From positions 1 to 21,296 of IMG/VR virus record IMGVR_UViG_3300020421_000171: a stretch of DNA of 21,296 nt; one strand, given 5' to 3'. Position numbers and translations under genes: made by a program. This DNA comes from a virus. This document shows, one piece after another, positions 1-6,575 of the stretch. The notes below the pieces were generated by a model. The model did not search any database, had not been told where the DNA came from, and saw only the letters and a program-made list of their open reading frames with translations. How positions within the stretch are numbered: the first letter of the stretch is position 1; the number at the start of each line of letters is the position of its first letter.

Positions 1-1
1 A

Positions 2-367
2 GACTTAAGTCCTTTATATGATAGTTTAAGTGAATGTATTTTAGAAATAGAAGATCTTAAGAATGAGCTAACTACTATTGTAATGACACAAACTAGTACA
101 AGCTCAGGAGCAAGAGATAAATGGGATACACCAGAGGTCAAGTTGCAAACAGGTAAAAAGGGTCGATTAAGAAAAGATAGATATAGCTCCTTGGTAATAG
201 CAAATATGTTAGCTAGACAAACAAGACAGCAATTAGCTAGACCAGACTATGATGTTATAGGCGGAAACAGGATAGAGATAGTGAATCAAGAAGGAGATAT
301 GTACAAAGGCCCAGAATGGTTCACAGGAGGAGCAAATGATGATTTTTATACTGGCATCTATAAATAA
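2..367 (+). CDS. Terminase large subunit, C-terminal end (partial at left edge)
   Basis: The frame is open from base 2 with no stop, so the ATG at 83 is probably internal and this is the last 121 residues of a longer protein. It contains RKDRYSSLVIANMLARQ, a charged stretch resembling the C-terminal nuclease region of phage large terminases, where a late Asp is followed by a helix. The upstream segment (LSPLYDSLSECILEIEDLK, then ELTTI) also suits a terminase nuclease domain. Large terminase is the ATPase and nuclease that cuts concatemeric DNA and drives it through the portal. Position directly before a portal gene supports the call. The ATPase Walker motifs would lie outside the window, so this rests on the C-terminus and synteny. 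An unrelated short protein starting at 83 is the alternative, but there is no convincing ribosome-binding site before that ATG. Confidence 0.62.
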   Translation, partial: DLSPLYDSLSECILEIEDLKNELTTIVMTQTSTSSGARDKWDTPEVKLQTGKKGRLRKDRYSSLVIANMLARQTRQQLARPDYDVIGGNRIEIVNQEGDMYKGPEWFTGGANDDFYTGIYK

Positions 368-423
368 AAAGTGTATAATAAATTAATGGAATTGCAATAC
401 TATTACAATTGAAATGAAACACT

Positions 424-2592
424 ATGACAAAAAACTACCCTAAAAGTGACGCCATTCAGGATAAATCTCTAGTAGGCGAAGAGGCTTACATAGCATGGGG
501 AGATGATTTAGCTTCTAAACAAGAGGCTTTAAGCAAATCTTCAGAGTCTATGGAAGAATACGTTGGTATAGATCATACTACAGCTATGCGTAGACATGGT
601 TTAGATTATTCTAATCTGTCTACAAATACTTCGGGTAAACCAGGATTGACCCGTACAGATTATGATTTCTTCAGACCAGACGAAGCAGTACCTCGAAAAA
701 TTAAAGGAATAATGAAAAGGGCAGAGGACATATACCAGAGAGTTGGTCTCGTTAAAAACGTGGTTGACTTAATGGGGGACTTTGGCGCACAGGGTATTAG
801 ATTGGTTCATACAAACAAACGTATTGAGAGATTTTATAGAAAGTGGTTTAAAAAATGTAAGGGTAAAGAAAGAAGTGAAAGATTTCTTAATAACCTTTAT
901 AAAAGTGGTAATGTTGTAATGAATAGACAGACAGGTAAATTAAGTCTAAAAGTTACAGATAAATTATTTAAAAGTGTTGCAGCTCCGGATTTGATAATTA
1001 ATGATTTAGAAGATGTACAGCTTCAAAAAAGAGAAATTCCATGGAGATATACATTTATTGATCCTGTTTATGTAGATGTGTCAGCAGGTTCTTTATCCTC
1101 TTTTGTAAGTGATAAAAGATATGAGCTAACTATACCTGGAACTCTACGAAAGATGATCAATGCTCCTAAGAGTCAAGCAGAAAAAGATGTTATAGCTCAA
1201 TTACCTGACGCTATTTTGGAAGCAGCACAAGCCAGAAAAGCATATCCATTAGATCCTCAAAAGACTATGGTTTATCACTATAAGAAAGATGATTGGCAAA
1301 GATGGGCTTTCCCTATGATCTATTCTATTATGGATGATATTACTGTTATTGAAAAGTTAAAGTTAGCGGATATGGCAGCTTTAGATGGTGCTATTTCTAA
1401 TATTCGTATATTTAAGTTAGGAAGTCTAGAACATAAAATTGCTCCTACGAAAGCAGCAGCAGCAAAGCTTGCTAATATTCTTGGTAACAATGTTGGTGGA
1501 GGTACGATGGATTTAGTTTGGGGTCCAGACATCGAGCTTATGGAATCTAGAACTAATGTACATCAATTCTTAGGCGAAGCAAAATACACTCCACATTTAA
1601 ATTCAGTATATGCAGGTTTAGGTATTCCTCCTACACTTACTGGAACCTATGGGGCTGCTGGTACAACTAATAACTTTATCAGTCTTAAAACTTTGACACA
1701 AAGACTACAATATGGTAGAGATGTTTTAACAGAATTTTGGGAAAGAGAAATCGCATTAGTTCAAAAAGCTATGGGTTTCAGGAGTCCAGCTAAAGTAGAA
1801 TTTGATAGAATGGATTTATCTAATGAAGAAGCTGAGAAATCTTTATTGATTCAGTTAGCAGATAGAAACATCGTATCTGATGAGCTTATACAAACTAGAT
1901 TTGGTTTCGATCCAGACATGGAAAGATATAGATTGAACAGAGAAGACAGAGATAGAAAGAAAGATAAAATGGTTGGAAAAGCTAGTCCATATCATGACCC
2001 TGAACCTGAAAACGCACTTAAGAAAATCGCTTTACAAAGCGGAGTTGCCTCACCTAGCGAAGTTGGACTAGAACTTGATCCTAAGAAAGAAGGAGAGAAA
2101 AGTTCACTCGAAATGCGGCAAAAGCCAAAACCAACAAAGTTGGCAAAAGATTCGCCAGAATCTTTGCCTGGAGAACCGCAGCAAGGACGACCCAAATTAT
2201 CGAAAGATACAGAGAAACGAAAAGAACGAACGTTCTCGCCCCAGACAGGAGCATCATTGCAGCTATGGGCTACCGAAGCTCAGGGAAAGATAAGCGAAAT
2301 TATAAATCCAATATTGCTTGATTTCTTTGGAAAAAATAATCTCAGAAGTTTATCTAATGATCAACTTAAAGAACTCGAAAACGTCAAGAGTAGTATTCTT
2401 TTCAATATCAAACCATTCTGCACAATAAATTCCGAAACTATTACAGAAAAATTAAACGACTTAAATTATGCAGAGTTGACCGCTTATAGTGTATGGTTAA
2501 GACAGTTGGCTTCACAATTAAATAGAGATTTGTCTGTTGATGATCAAAAGCAGGCAAAATCTAGTTTTTATTGCACATTGAATAACAAATAA
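424..2592 (+). CDS. Portal protein with C-terminal extension
   Basis: Predicted 722-residue portal, which forms the dodecameric ring at the capsid vertex through which DNA enters and leaves. The core (about residues 60-515) has the mixed helical and beta composition of phage portals, including a segment like YAGLGIPPTLTGTYG followed by a long helix (about 405-450) in the position of the portal crown and wing regions. It lies 56 bases after the terminase-like gene and 12 bases before the protease/scaffold gene, the classical order. Residues about 519-625 are rich in Pro, Lys and Glu and look disordered. They are followed by a helical tail of about 95 residues with no relative I recognise. Many portals are nearer 450-550 residues, so the extension is unusual. 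No clear Shine-Dalgarno sequence precedes the start (AATTGAAATGAAACACT). Confidence 0.82.
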   Translation: MTKNYPKSDAIQDKSLVGEEAYIAWGDDLASKQEALSKSSESMEEYVGIDHTTAMRRHGLDYSNLSTNTSGKPGLTRTDYDFFRPDEAVPRKIKGIMKRAEDIYQRVGLVKNVVDLMGDFGAQGIRLVHTNKRIERFYRKWFKKCKGKERSERFLNNLYKSGNVVMNRQTGKLSLKVTDKLFKSVAAPDLIINDLEDVQLQKREIPWRYTFIDPVYVDVSAGSLSSFVSDKRYELTIPGTLRKMINAPKSQAEKDVIAQLPDAILEAAQARKAYPLDPQKTMVYHYKKDDWQRWAFPMIYSIMDDITVIEKLKLADMAALDGAISNIRIFKLGSLEHKIAPTKAAAAKLANILGNNVGGGTMDLVWGPDIELMESRTNVHQFLGEAKYTPHLNSVYAGLGIPPTLTGTYGAAGTTNNFISLKTLTQRLQYGRDVLTEFWEREIALVQKAMGFRSPAKVEFDRMDLSNEEAEKSLLIQLADRNIVSDELIQTRFGFDPDMERYRLNREDRDRKKDKMVGKASPYHDPEPENALKKIALQSGVASPSEVGLELDPKKEGEKSSLEMRQKPKPTKLAKDSPESLPGEPQQGRPKLSKDTEKRKERTFSPQTGASLQLWATEAQGKISEIINPILLDFFGKNNLRSLSNDQLKELENVKSSILFNIKPFCTINSETITEKLNDLNYAELTAYSVWLRQLASQLNRDLSVDDQKQAKSSFYCTLNNK

Positions 2593-2604
2593 AAGGTATA
2601 CTTT

Positions 2605-4248
2605 ATGATTATATATCCACAAGAAAGTGATGATGGTTTAGCAGGTAAAATATCTGCTTCTAATAGTATTTCTTATGCTTCTATAGTTGAACCATGCGAT
2701 ATCACACCAACTCAAAAGTCTAAAATTAAAGTGTCTGCATCTGTTAGTGATGCTGATTTATATTATGTACAATCTATCTTAGTTAGCTCATCATGGAATA
2801 GAAATGATGATATTTTTGATAAATCTGAGGTTTGGGCAGCCAGAGCCACCCCAGAAGATAAGCCTACTAATTTAGAACATGATGAAAATACAATTATTGG
2901 TCATATCACTTCTAATTGGCCTATTGATACAGAAGGCAAGACTATTGCTGAAGATATCGATATGGATGATTTGCCAGAAAAATTTCATATTGTTACTGGA
3001 TCAGTTATCTATAAAGCCTATAGTACTCCTGAACTTAAGGAGAGAGCAGAAAAGCTGATTGCTGAGATTGAAAATGGCACTAAATATGTAAGTATGGAGT
3101 GTTATTTTAAGGGTTTTGATTACGGCTTAACAAATAAAGTTACAGGCGAATATAAAGTTTTAGCTCGTAATGAAGACACAGCTTATCTCACCAAATATCT
3201 TAGAGCTTATGGTGGTTCTGGTGAACAAGACAATTACAAACTTGGTAGAGTTTTGAGAAGTATTACATTTAGTGGTAAAGGTTTTGTTGACAAACCAGCA
3301 AATCCGGATAGTATAATATTTCAAAGACAAATGATTGATGATTTATTTGAAGAAAAAAATGACAATTTATTAAATTCAGGTGTAGTAGATAATAAGCCCA
3401 TAACTAGCGAAGACACGGAGAATATCATTATGAGTGAAAATATAGAAAAACAAGTTGCAGAAATTAGTGATAAGTTAGACACTGTTGCAGCTAGTTGTGA
3501 CCAAACAGAGGAAGCAAAAACGTTAGCTTCTGAACTAGAGAAAACCAACCAAACCCTAGAGGCAGCTATGAAAGAAAAAGAAGAAGAACTCAAAAAAGAA
3601 AAGTCAAAGTCTGAAGAACTAGAAACTCTTGCCACAAAGATGGAAGAAGAGAAGGCTAGAAAAGAAGAAGAAATGGCTGAAGAGAAAAAGAAGGCCAAAG
3701 TAAAGGCTGAAGAAGTTGAAGCCGCAATGAAGGAAAAAGATGAGGAGCTTAAGAAGGTTAAGTCTGAATTAGAAGAAGTAACCGAAGCTCTTACAGCTAT
3801 GAAAGAAGAAGAAATGGCCAGAAAGAAGGAAGAACAAATGGCCAAAAGAAAAGCCAATTTGGTTGAAGCGGGTCTCGAAGACGACGCTGCTTCCGCTGCT
3901 GTTGAGAAATTTGAAAGTCTCGATGATGATTCCTTTGAAGCTGTTCTTGCGGCTATGACTGCTGTCAAGCCAAAGAAAGAAGAAAAAGCTGAGAAAAAAG
4001 AAACTGAGGCAGGAATGCCACCAGCTCTTAAAGAAGCTTTAGAAAAGAAGAAGCAAGAAGAAAAAGAAAAGGCTTCAGAATCAGACGAACTTGAAGAAGC
4101 TGAATCAGCTTTAGAAGAAGTTGAAGCTGAAGAAACCGTTGATCTGAGCGTCGGAAGTGACGAATCAGAAACAGAATCAGCAGAAGCTAGTGTTCGCGCA
4201 GAACTTGTAGAATTTGTAAGTGCTAGACTCGGTAACACCTCAAAATAG
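2605..4248 (+). CDS. Prohead protease fused to scaffold (547 aa)
   Basis: The N-terminal part (about 40-240) looks like a phage prohead protease of the herpesvirus-assemblin fold. It has WNRNDDIFDKSEVW, a candidate catalytic His in LEHDENTIIGH (H92 or H100), a candidate nucleophile Ser in KYVSMECYF (S163), and a closing GFVDKPANPDS, a motif typical of the end of this domain. From about 285 to 425 it is a Lys/Glu-rich coiled coil with many repeats such as MKEKEEELKK, as expected of an internal scaffold. The C-terminus is Glu/Ser-rich and acidic. The protease would act inside the procapsid, digesting scaffold before packaging. The next gene is a decoration protein and then the capsid protein, which fits. 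Catalytic residues are proposed from motif position only. An in-frame internal start at 3430 may make free scaffold. Confidence 0.8.
   Translation: MIIYPQESDDGLAGKISASNSISYASIVEPCDITPTQKSKIKVSASVSDADLYYVQSILVSSSWNRNDDIFDKSEVWAARATPEDKPTNLEHDENTIIGHITSNWPIDTEGKTIAEDIDMDDLPEKFHIVTGSVIYKAYSTPELKERAEKLIAEIENGTKYVSMECYFKGFDYGLTNKVTGEYKVLARNEDTAYLTKYLRAYGGSGEQDNYKLGRVLRSITFSGKGFVDKPANPDSIIFQRQMIDDLFEEKNDNLLNSGVVDNKPITSEDTENIIMSENIEKQVAEISDKLDTVAASCDQTEEAKTLASELEKTNQTLEAAMKEKEEELKKEKSKSEELETLATKMEEEKARKEEEMAEEKKKAKVKAEEVEAAMKEKDEELKKVKSELEEVTEALTAMKEEEMARKKEEQMAKRKANLVEAGLEDDAASAAVEKFESLDDDSFEAVLAAMTAVKPKKEEKAEKKETEAGMPPALKEALEKKKQEEKEKASESDELEEAESALEEVEAEETVDLSVGSDESETESAEASVRAELVEFVSARLGNTSK
3414..3432 (+). 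promoter_or_regulatory. Internal ribosome-binding site for nested scaffold
   Basis: ACACGGAG is followed by AATATCATT and then ATG, so GGAG ends nine bases before an in-frame start. It lies at the junction between the protease domain and the coiled coil, exactly where a free scaffold would be expected to begin. Confidence 0.5.
3430..4248 (+). CDS. Nested scaffold protein from internal start (272 aa)
   Basis: An in-frame ATG (codon 276 of the protease/scaffold gene) is preceded by ACGGAG with nine bases of spacing, a better ribosome-binding site than those of several full genes here. Initiation there would give a 272-residue protein containing the whole coiled coil and acidic tail but no protease domain. 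This is the arrangement known from lambda, where the scaffold Nu3 is made from within the C protease gene, and it supplies excess scaffold relative to protease. The sequence shows the site and frame; actual use is inference. Confidence 0.5.
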   Translation: MSENIEKQVAEISDKLDTVAASCDQTEEAKTLASELEKTNQTLEAAMKEKEEELKKEKSKSEELETLATKMEEEKARKEEEMAEEKKKAKVKAEEVEAAMKEKDEELKKVKSELEEVTEALTAMKEEEMARKKEEQMAKRKANLVEAGLEDDAASAAVEKFESLDDDSFEAVLAAMTAVKPKKEEKAEKKETEAGMPPALKEALEKKKQEEKEKASESDELEEAESALEEVEAEETVDLSVGSDESETESAEASVRAELVEFVSARLGNTSK

Positions 4249-4260
4249 GGAGATAAAAAC

Positions 4261-4713
4261 ATGGCTCTAAAACCAGATCGTATCGAAACTCAAACTGATG
4301 TATCTTTCTTCTCAGACGCAACTGCCACTCGTGGTGGTGTAGCTTCTGTAAAGACAGCTGGATCAGGTGTTTCTATGGATGATTCCAGTGCAGTTGCTGA
4401 ATACACTGCAGCTTTAGCAAATGCTAATCCTGTCGGTATTCTTCTTAATGATGTTGTTGATCTTGATTTGACAAGACAGCACATTAACTACCACAAAGAT
4501 GAAGTTCAAAAGGGTGGCAAAGTTACTTTGCTACAACTTGGTCAAGTTACCACAAGTAACATTGATACCGGTGCAGTTCCATCTGCAGGTTCAGGTGCCT
4601 TTGTTCACAATAATGGTAACATTTCAACTTCTGGCGGTGGTGCCAGAGTTGGTACATTCTTGAGTAGCAAAGACTCAGACGGGTTCGCCAAAGTCGCTAT
4701 TAACATTGCCTAA
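4261..4713 (+). CDS. Capsid decoration (head stabilising) protein
   Basis: A 150-residue Gly/Ala/Val/Thr-rich protein with predicted short beta strands and no transmembrane segment. It sits between the protease/scaffold gene and the major capsid gene, the usual position of lambda gpD-like decoration proteins that bind the outside of the expanded capsid and lock it. The pattern of alternating hydrophobic residues, the segment KGGKVTLLQLGQV and the final strand GFAKVAINIA suit a small beta-barrel or beta-tulip fold. A good ribosome-binding site (AGGGAG, eight bases before ATG) lies just after the preceding stop. The call rests on size, composition and synteny, as I do not see a diagnostic motif. 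Confidence 0.6.
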   Translation: MALKPDRIETQTDVSFFSDATATRGGVASVKTAGSGVSMDDSSAVAEYTAALANANPVGILLNDVVDLDLTRQHINYHKDEVQKGGKVTLLQLGQVTTSNIDTGAVPSAGSGAFVHNNGNISTSGGGARVGTFLSSKDSDGFAKVAINIA

Positions 4714-4736
4714 CTTTTAAAAGGGAGAAAATTAAC

Positions 4737-5750
4737 ATGTCAGCAGAAACTAAAGCATTTCAACCAACTCCAGAACTGACTGATCTTTTAGTCAAGTCTG
4801 GTTCACAGCACAGAGAAACTTCTCTTGCAGCTAATGCAGAGTTTGCAAAAGCGCTTGAGCAGCCACTCCGTCAAGGTGTACTTAGTGGAAACATCCTCGA
4901 TGGTATCTTTGAACCAATTCAGTTGGCTCAGAGTGCTACTCCTGAGTTCCCACTTGATTTCTTAGCCCCAGGTACAGAAAAGGACTTTGTTGCCTATACT
5001 ATACCTAATCATGGCTATATTCCAGAACGTCACGTCGAAGGCGATTACGTCATGGTTCCTACTTTTGATATCGGTGCAAGCATCGACTATCTCTTAAAGT
5101 ATGCCCGTGATGCTCGTTGGGACGTAGTCGGTCGTGCAATGGAAGTTCTTGAAGCTTCCTTTGTCAAGAAGATGAATGACGATGGATGGCACACGCTGCT
5201 TGCAGCTGGTGTTGATCGTAACATCGTTGTTTATGATAGCGATGCAGCTAGTGGTCAGTTCACTAAGAGACTCGTTTCTCTTCTTAAGACTGTCATGCGT
5301 CGTAACGGTGGTGGCAACTCTGCCAGCAATAACAGAGGTGCTCTTACCGATTTGTATGTCTCTCCAGAAGCTATGGAAGACATTCGTAACTGGGGTGTTG
5401 ATCAGGTTGATGAAGTTACTCGTCGTGAAATCTATACCGCTGCTGATGGTAGCGTCAATAGAGTATTCGGTGTTAACTTGCATGATCTAGACGAGCTTGG
5501 CAATGGCCAAGAATACCAGAACTTCTACGGCACTACTTTAGGTGCTGGAATGCCTTCTGGTCACAACACTGAAATTGTTGTTGGTCTTGATCTTCGCAAG
5601 AGAGACAGCTTCATCATGCCAGTGCGTGAGCCAGTACAGATCTACGAAGACGATACCCTTCATCGTCAGAAGAGAGCTGGCTTCTATGGTTGGGCTGAGC
5701 AGGGCTTTGCTGTTCTCGATAACAGAAGAGTTCTTCTTGGTTCTCTATAA
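4737..5750 (+). CDS. Major capsid protein, HK97 fold
   Basis: A 337-residue protein predicted to be the main shell subunit. The N-terminal arm (about 1-50) is helical and followed by an extended segment with FVAYTIPNHGYIPERH (84-99), matching the E-loop and beta region of HK97-fold capsid proteins. A long helix at about 112-155 (DARWDVVGRAMEVLEASFV) is a good candidate for the spine helix. The block from about 203 to 255 (TDLYVSPEAMEDIRNWG onward) resembles the A domain. No N-terminal delta domain is present, consistent with a separate scaffold. It follows the decoration gene by 23 bases with a strong GGGAGA site and is followed by a strong terminator, as expected for the most highly expressed virion gene. 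Codons appear to end in C or G more often than in the fibre genes. Confidence 0.88.
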   Translation: MSAETKAFQPTPELTDLLVKSGSQHRETSLAANAEFAKALEQPLRQGVLSGNILDGIFEPIQLAQSATPEFPLDFLAPGTEKDFVAYTIPNHGYIPERHVEGDYVMVPTFDIGASIDYLLKYARDARWDVVGRAMEVLEASFVKKMNDDGWHTLLAAGVDRNIVVYDSDAASGQFTKRLVSLLKTVMRRNGGGNSASNNRGALTDLYVSPEAMEDIRNWGVDQVDEVTRREIYTAADGSVNRVFGVNLHDLDELGNGQEYQNFYGTTLGAGMPSGHNTEIVVGLDLRKRDSFIMPVREPVQIYEDDTLHRQKRAGFYGWAEQGFAVLDNRRVLLGSL

Positions 5751-5774
5751 TCTATCTTTATAGATGTTAATAGG

Positions 5775-5806
5775 AAAAGCCGCCCACCAAATGGGTGGCT
5801 TTTTTT
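5775..5806 (+). terminator. Rho-independent terminator after the capsid gene
   Basis: A 12-base-pair stem with arms AAAAGCCGCCCA and TGGGTGGCTTTT, containing one G-U pair, encloses the loop CCAAA. The 3' arm runs into a T tract. It starts 25 bases after the capsid stop codon and is the only strong intrinsic terminator I found in the window, so it probably ends the head operon. Confidence 0.9.
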
Positions 5807-5812
5807 ATGCTC

Positions 5813-5848
5813 GGGTGTATCTTATAAGTATACTAACTCTACAAAAGG
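5813..5848 (+). promoter_or_regulatory. Possible promoter for the adhesin island
   Basis: Between the terminator and the next gene lies GGTGTATCTTATAAGTATACT. It contains TATACT (5829-5834), close to a bacterial -10 box, and TATAAGTA (5823-5830), seven of eight matches to the T4-type late promoter TATAAATA. No good -35 box is visible. The location after a terminator is the main reason to expect a promoter. In AT-rich DNA such matches also arise by chance. Confidence 0.3.
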
Positions 5849-5857
5849 TAAATTATT

Positions 5858-6262
5858 ATGGGAGCAAGTCTTTACAATTTTGAGATTGAACAAGGCTCAT
5901 CATTCAAAATGTCTTTGATTTATAAAGACAGTGCTGGAGCCGTTATAGATTTAACTGGTTGGTGTGCTAGGCTTACTTGGAGAACTAGTGCCAATTTGAC
6001 ACAAACCTATAAAAGTGGTAATACTGATAAAACTAGTTATGATTTTAATATAGAAGGACCTACAGGTAAAATTAATTTATTATTTCCTGCTAATACTACA
6101 AATGGATTTGATTTTAATACAGCTAAATATGATTTAGAATTACAGTCCGATGAAGATCATTACAGCCAAGGTGGTAAATTTGTTATTAGGCTACTGTATG
6201 GAACTGTAACTATACAGAGGCGATATAGTAAATCTAATCAAGCCTTGGAGTGTAATACCTAA
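5858..6262 (+). CDS. Small beta-rich fibre-associated protein, copy A
   Basis: A 134-residue protein that looks like a single beta sandwich: FEIEQGSSFKMSLIYKD, then DLTGWCARLTW, a hydrophobic strand ending GKINLLFPA, YDLELQ, and a final strand GTVTIQRRYS. It is clearly paralogous to the protein encoded at 17742-18170, sharing the L-T-x-W-C-A-R-L-x-W and YDLELQ blocks. The layout is similar to small Ig-like or baseplate-upper-protein N-terminal domains found near phage fibre genes, but that assignment is tentative. It starts after the terminator, and its stop overlaps the next start (TAATG), suggesting translational coupling. It may be a fibre adaptor or accessory baseplate protein. Confidence 0.5.
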   Translation: MGASLYNFEIEQGSSFKMSLIYKDSAGAVIDLTGWCARLTWRTSANLTQTYKSGNTDKTSYDFNIEGPTGKINLLFPANTTNGFDFNTAKYDLELQSDEDHYSQGGKFVIRLLYGTVTIQRRYSKSNQALECNT

Positions 6263-6552
6263 TGAGTGATTTTACTTTAGAAATTTCCGATGTAACTACT
6301 ACATTAGAGATCGAAACTTCTACAGAAGATAATACTGAAAATCTAGAGGTGACTAGTACTGTTGTAAATACTGTAGAAATTCAAACAGGATTTTCTTCTA
6401 GTGTTGCTTATGCTACTGATGTTATTGGATTAAGTACTTATATATCTAATAATATGCCTATTACCCTTAGTGGAATGAAAAGTATTGCTGGAAGTGGGAC
6501 AAACAGTCCTTTAAATCTTTACCATGTCGTTATTGATGGTGGTTCTCCGTAA
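6262..6552 (+). CDS. Short acidic Thr/Val-rich protein of unknown function
   Basis: A 96-residue protein with no Cys or transmembrane segment. The first half has alternating Thr, Val and Glu (LEISDVTTTLEIETSTED), suggesting beta strands. The second half includes VAYATDVIGLSTYISNNMP and ends DGGSP. Its ATG overlaps the preceding stop, and TTGGAG lies ten bases upstream, so translation is well supported. It sits just before the giant fibre gene. It could be a virion attachment domain for the fibre, or a remnant of a fibre N-terminus split from its shaft. I do not recognise the family. Confidence 0.55.
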   Translation: MSDFTLEISDVTTTLEIETSTEDNTENLEVTSTVVNTVEIQTGFSSSVAYATDVIGLSTYISNNMPITLSGMKSIAGSGTNSPLNLYHVVIDGGSP

Positions 6553-6575
6553 TTATATAATATAGGATAAATACT

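Noticed and set aside
83-367. A separate 94-residue gene starting at 83
   Set aside because: The same frame is open back to base 2 and the upstream residues suit the terminase C-terminus, so this ATG is probably internal.
2075-2293. Alternative-frame + strand open frame in the portal tail
   Set aside because: Lys/Arg/Gln-rich shadow of the disordered linker, without a good ribosome-binding site at its start.
3321-4262. Long antisense open frame (313 codons) opposite the protease/scaffold gene
   Set aside because: Its product is almost all Ser, Ala and Phe, the mirror of the Lys/Glu-rich coiled coil on the + strand. It has no plausible start context.
5094-5490. Open frames on both strands within the capsid gene
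   Set aside because: They overlap the well-supported capsid protein and lack ribosome-binding sites and homology-like motifs.
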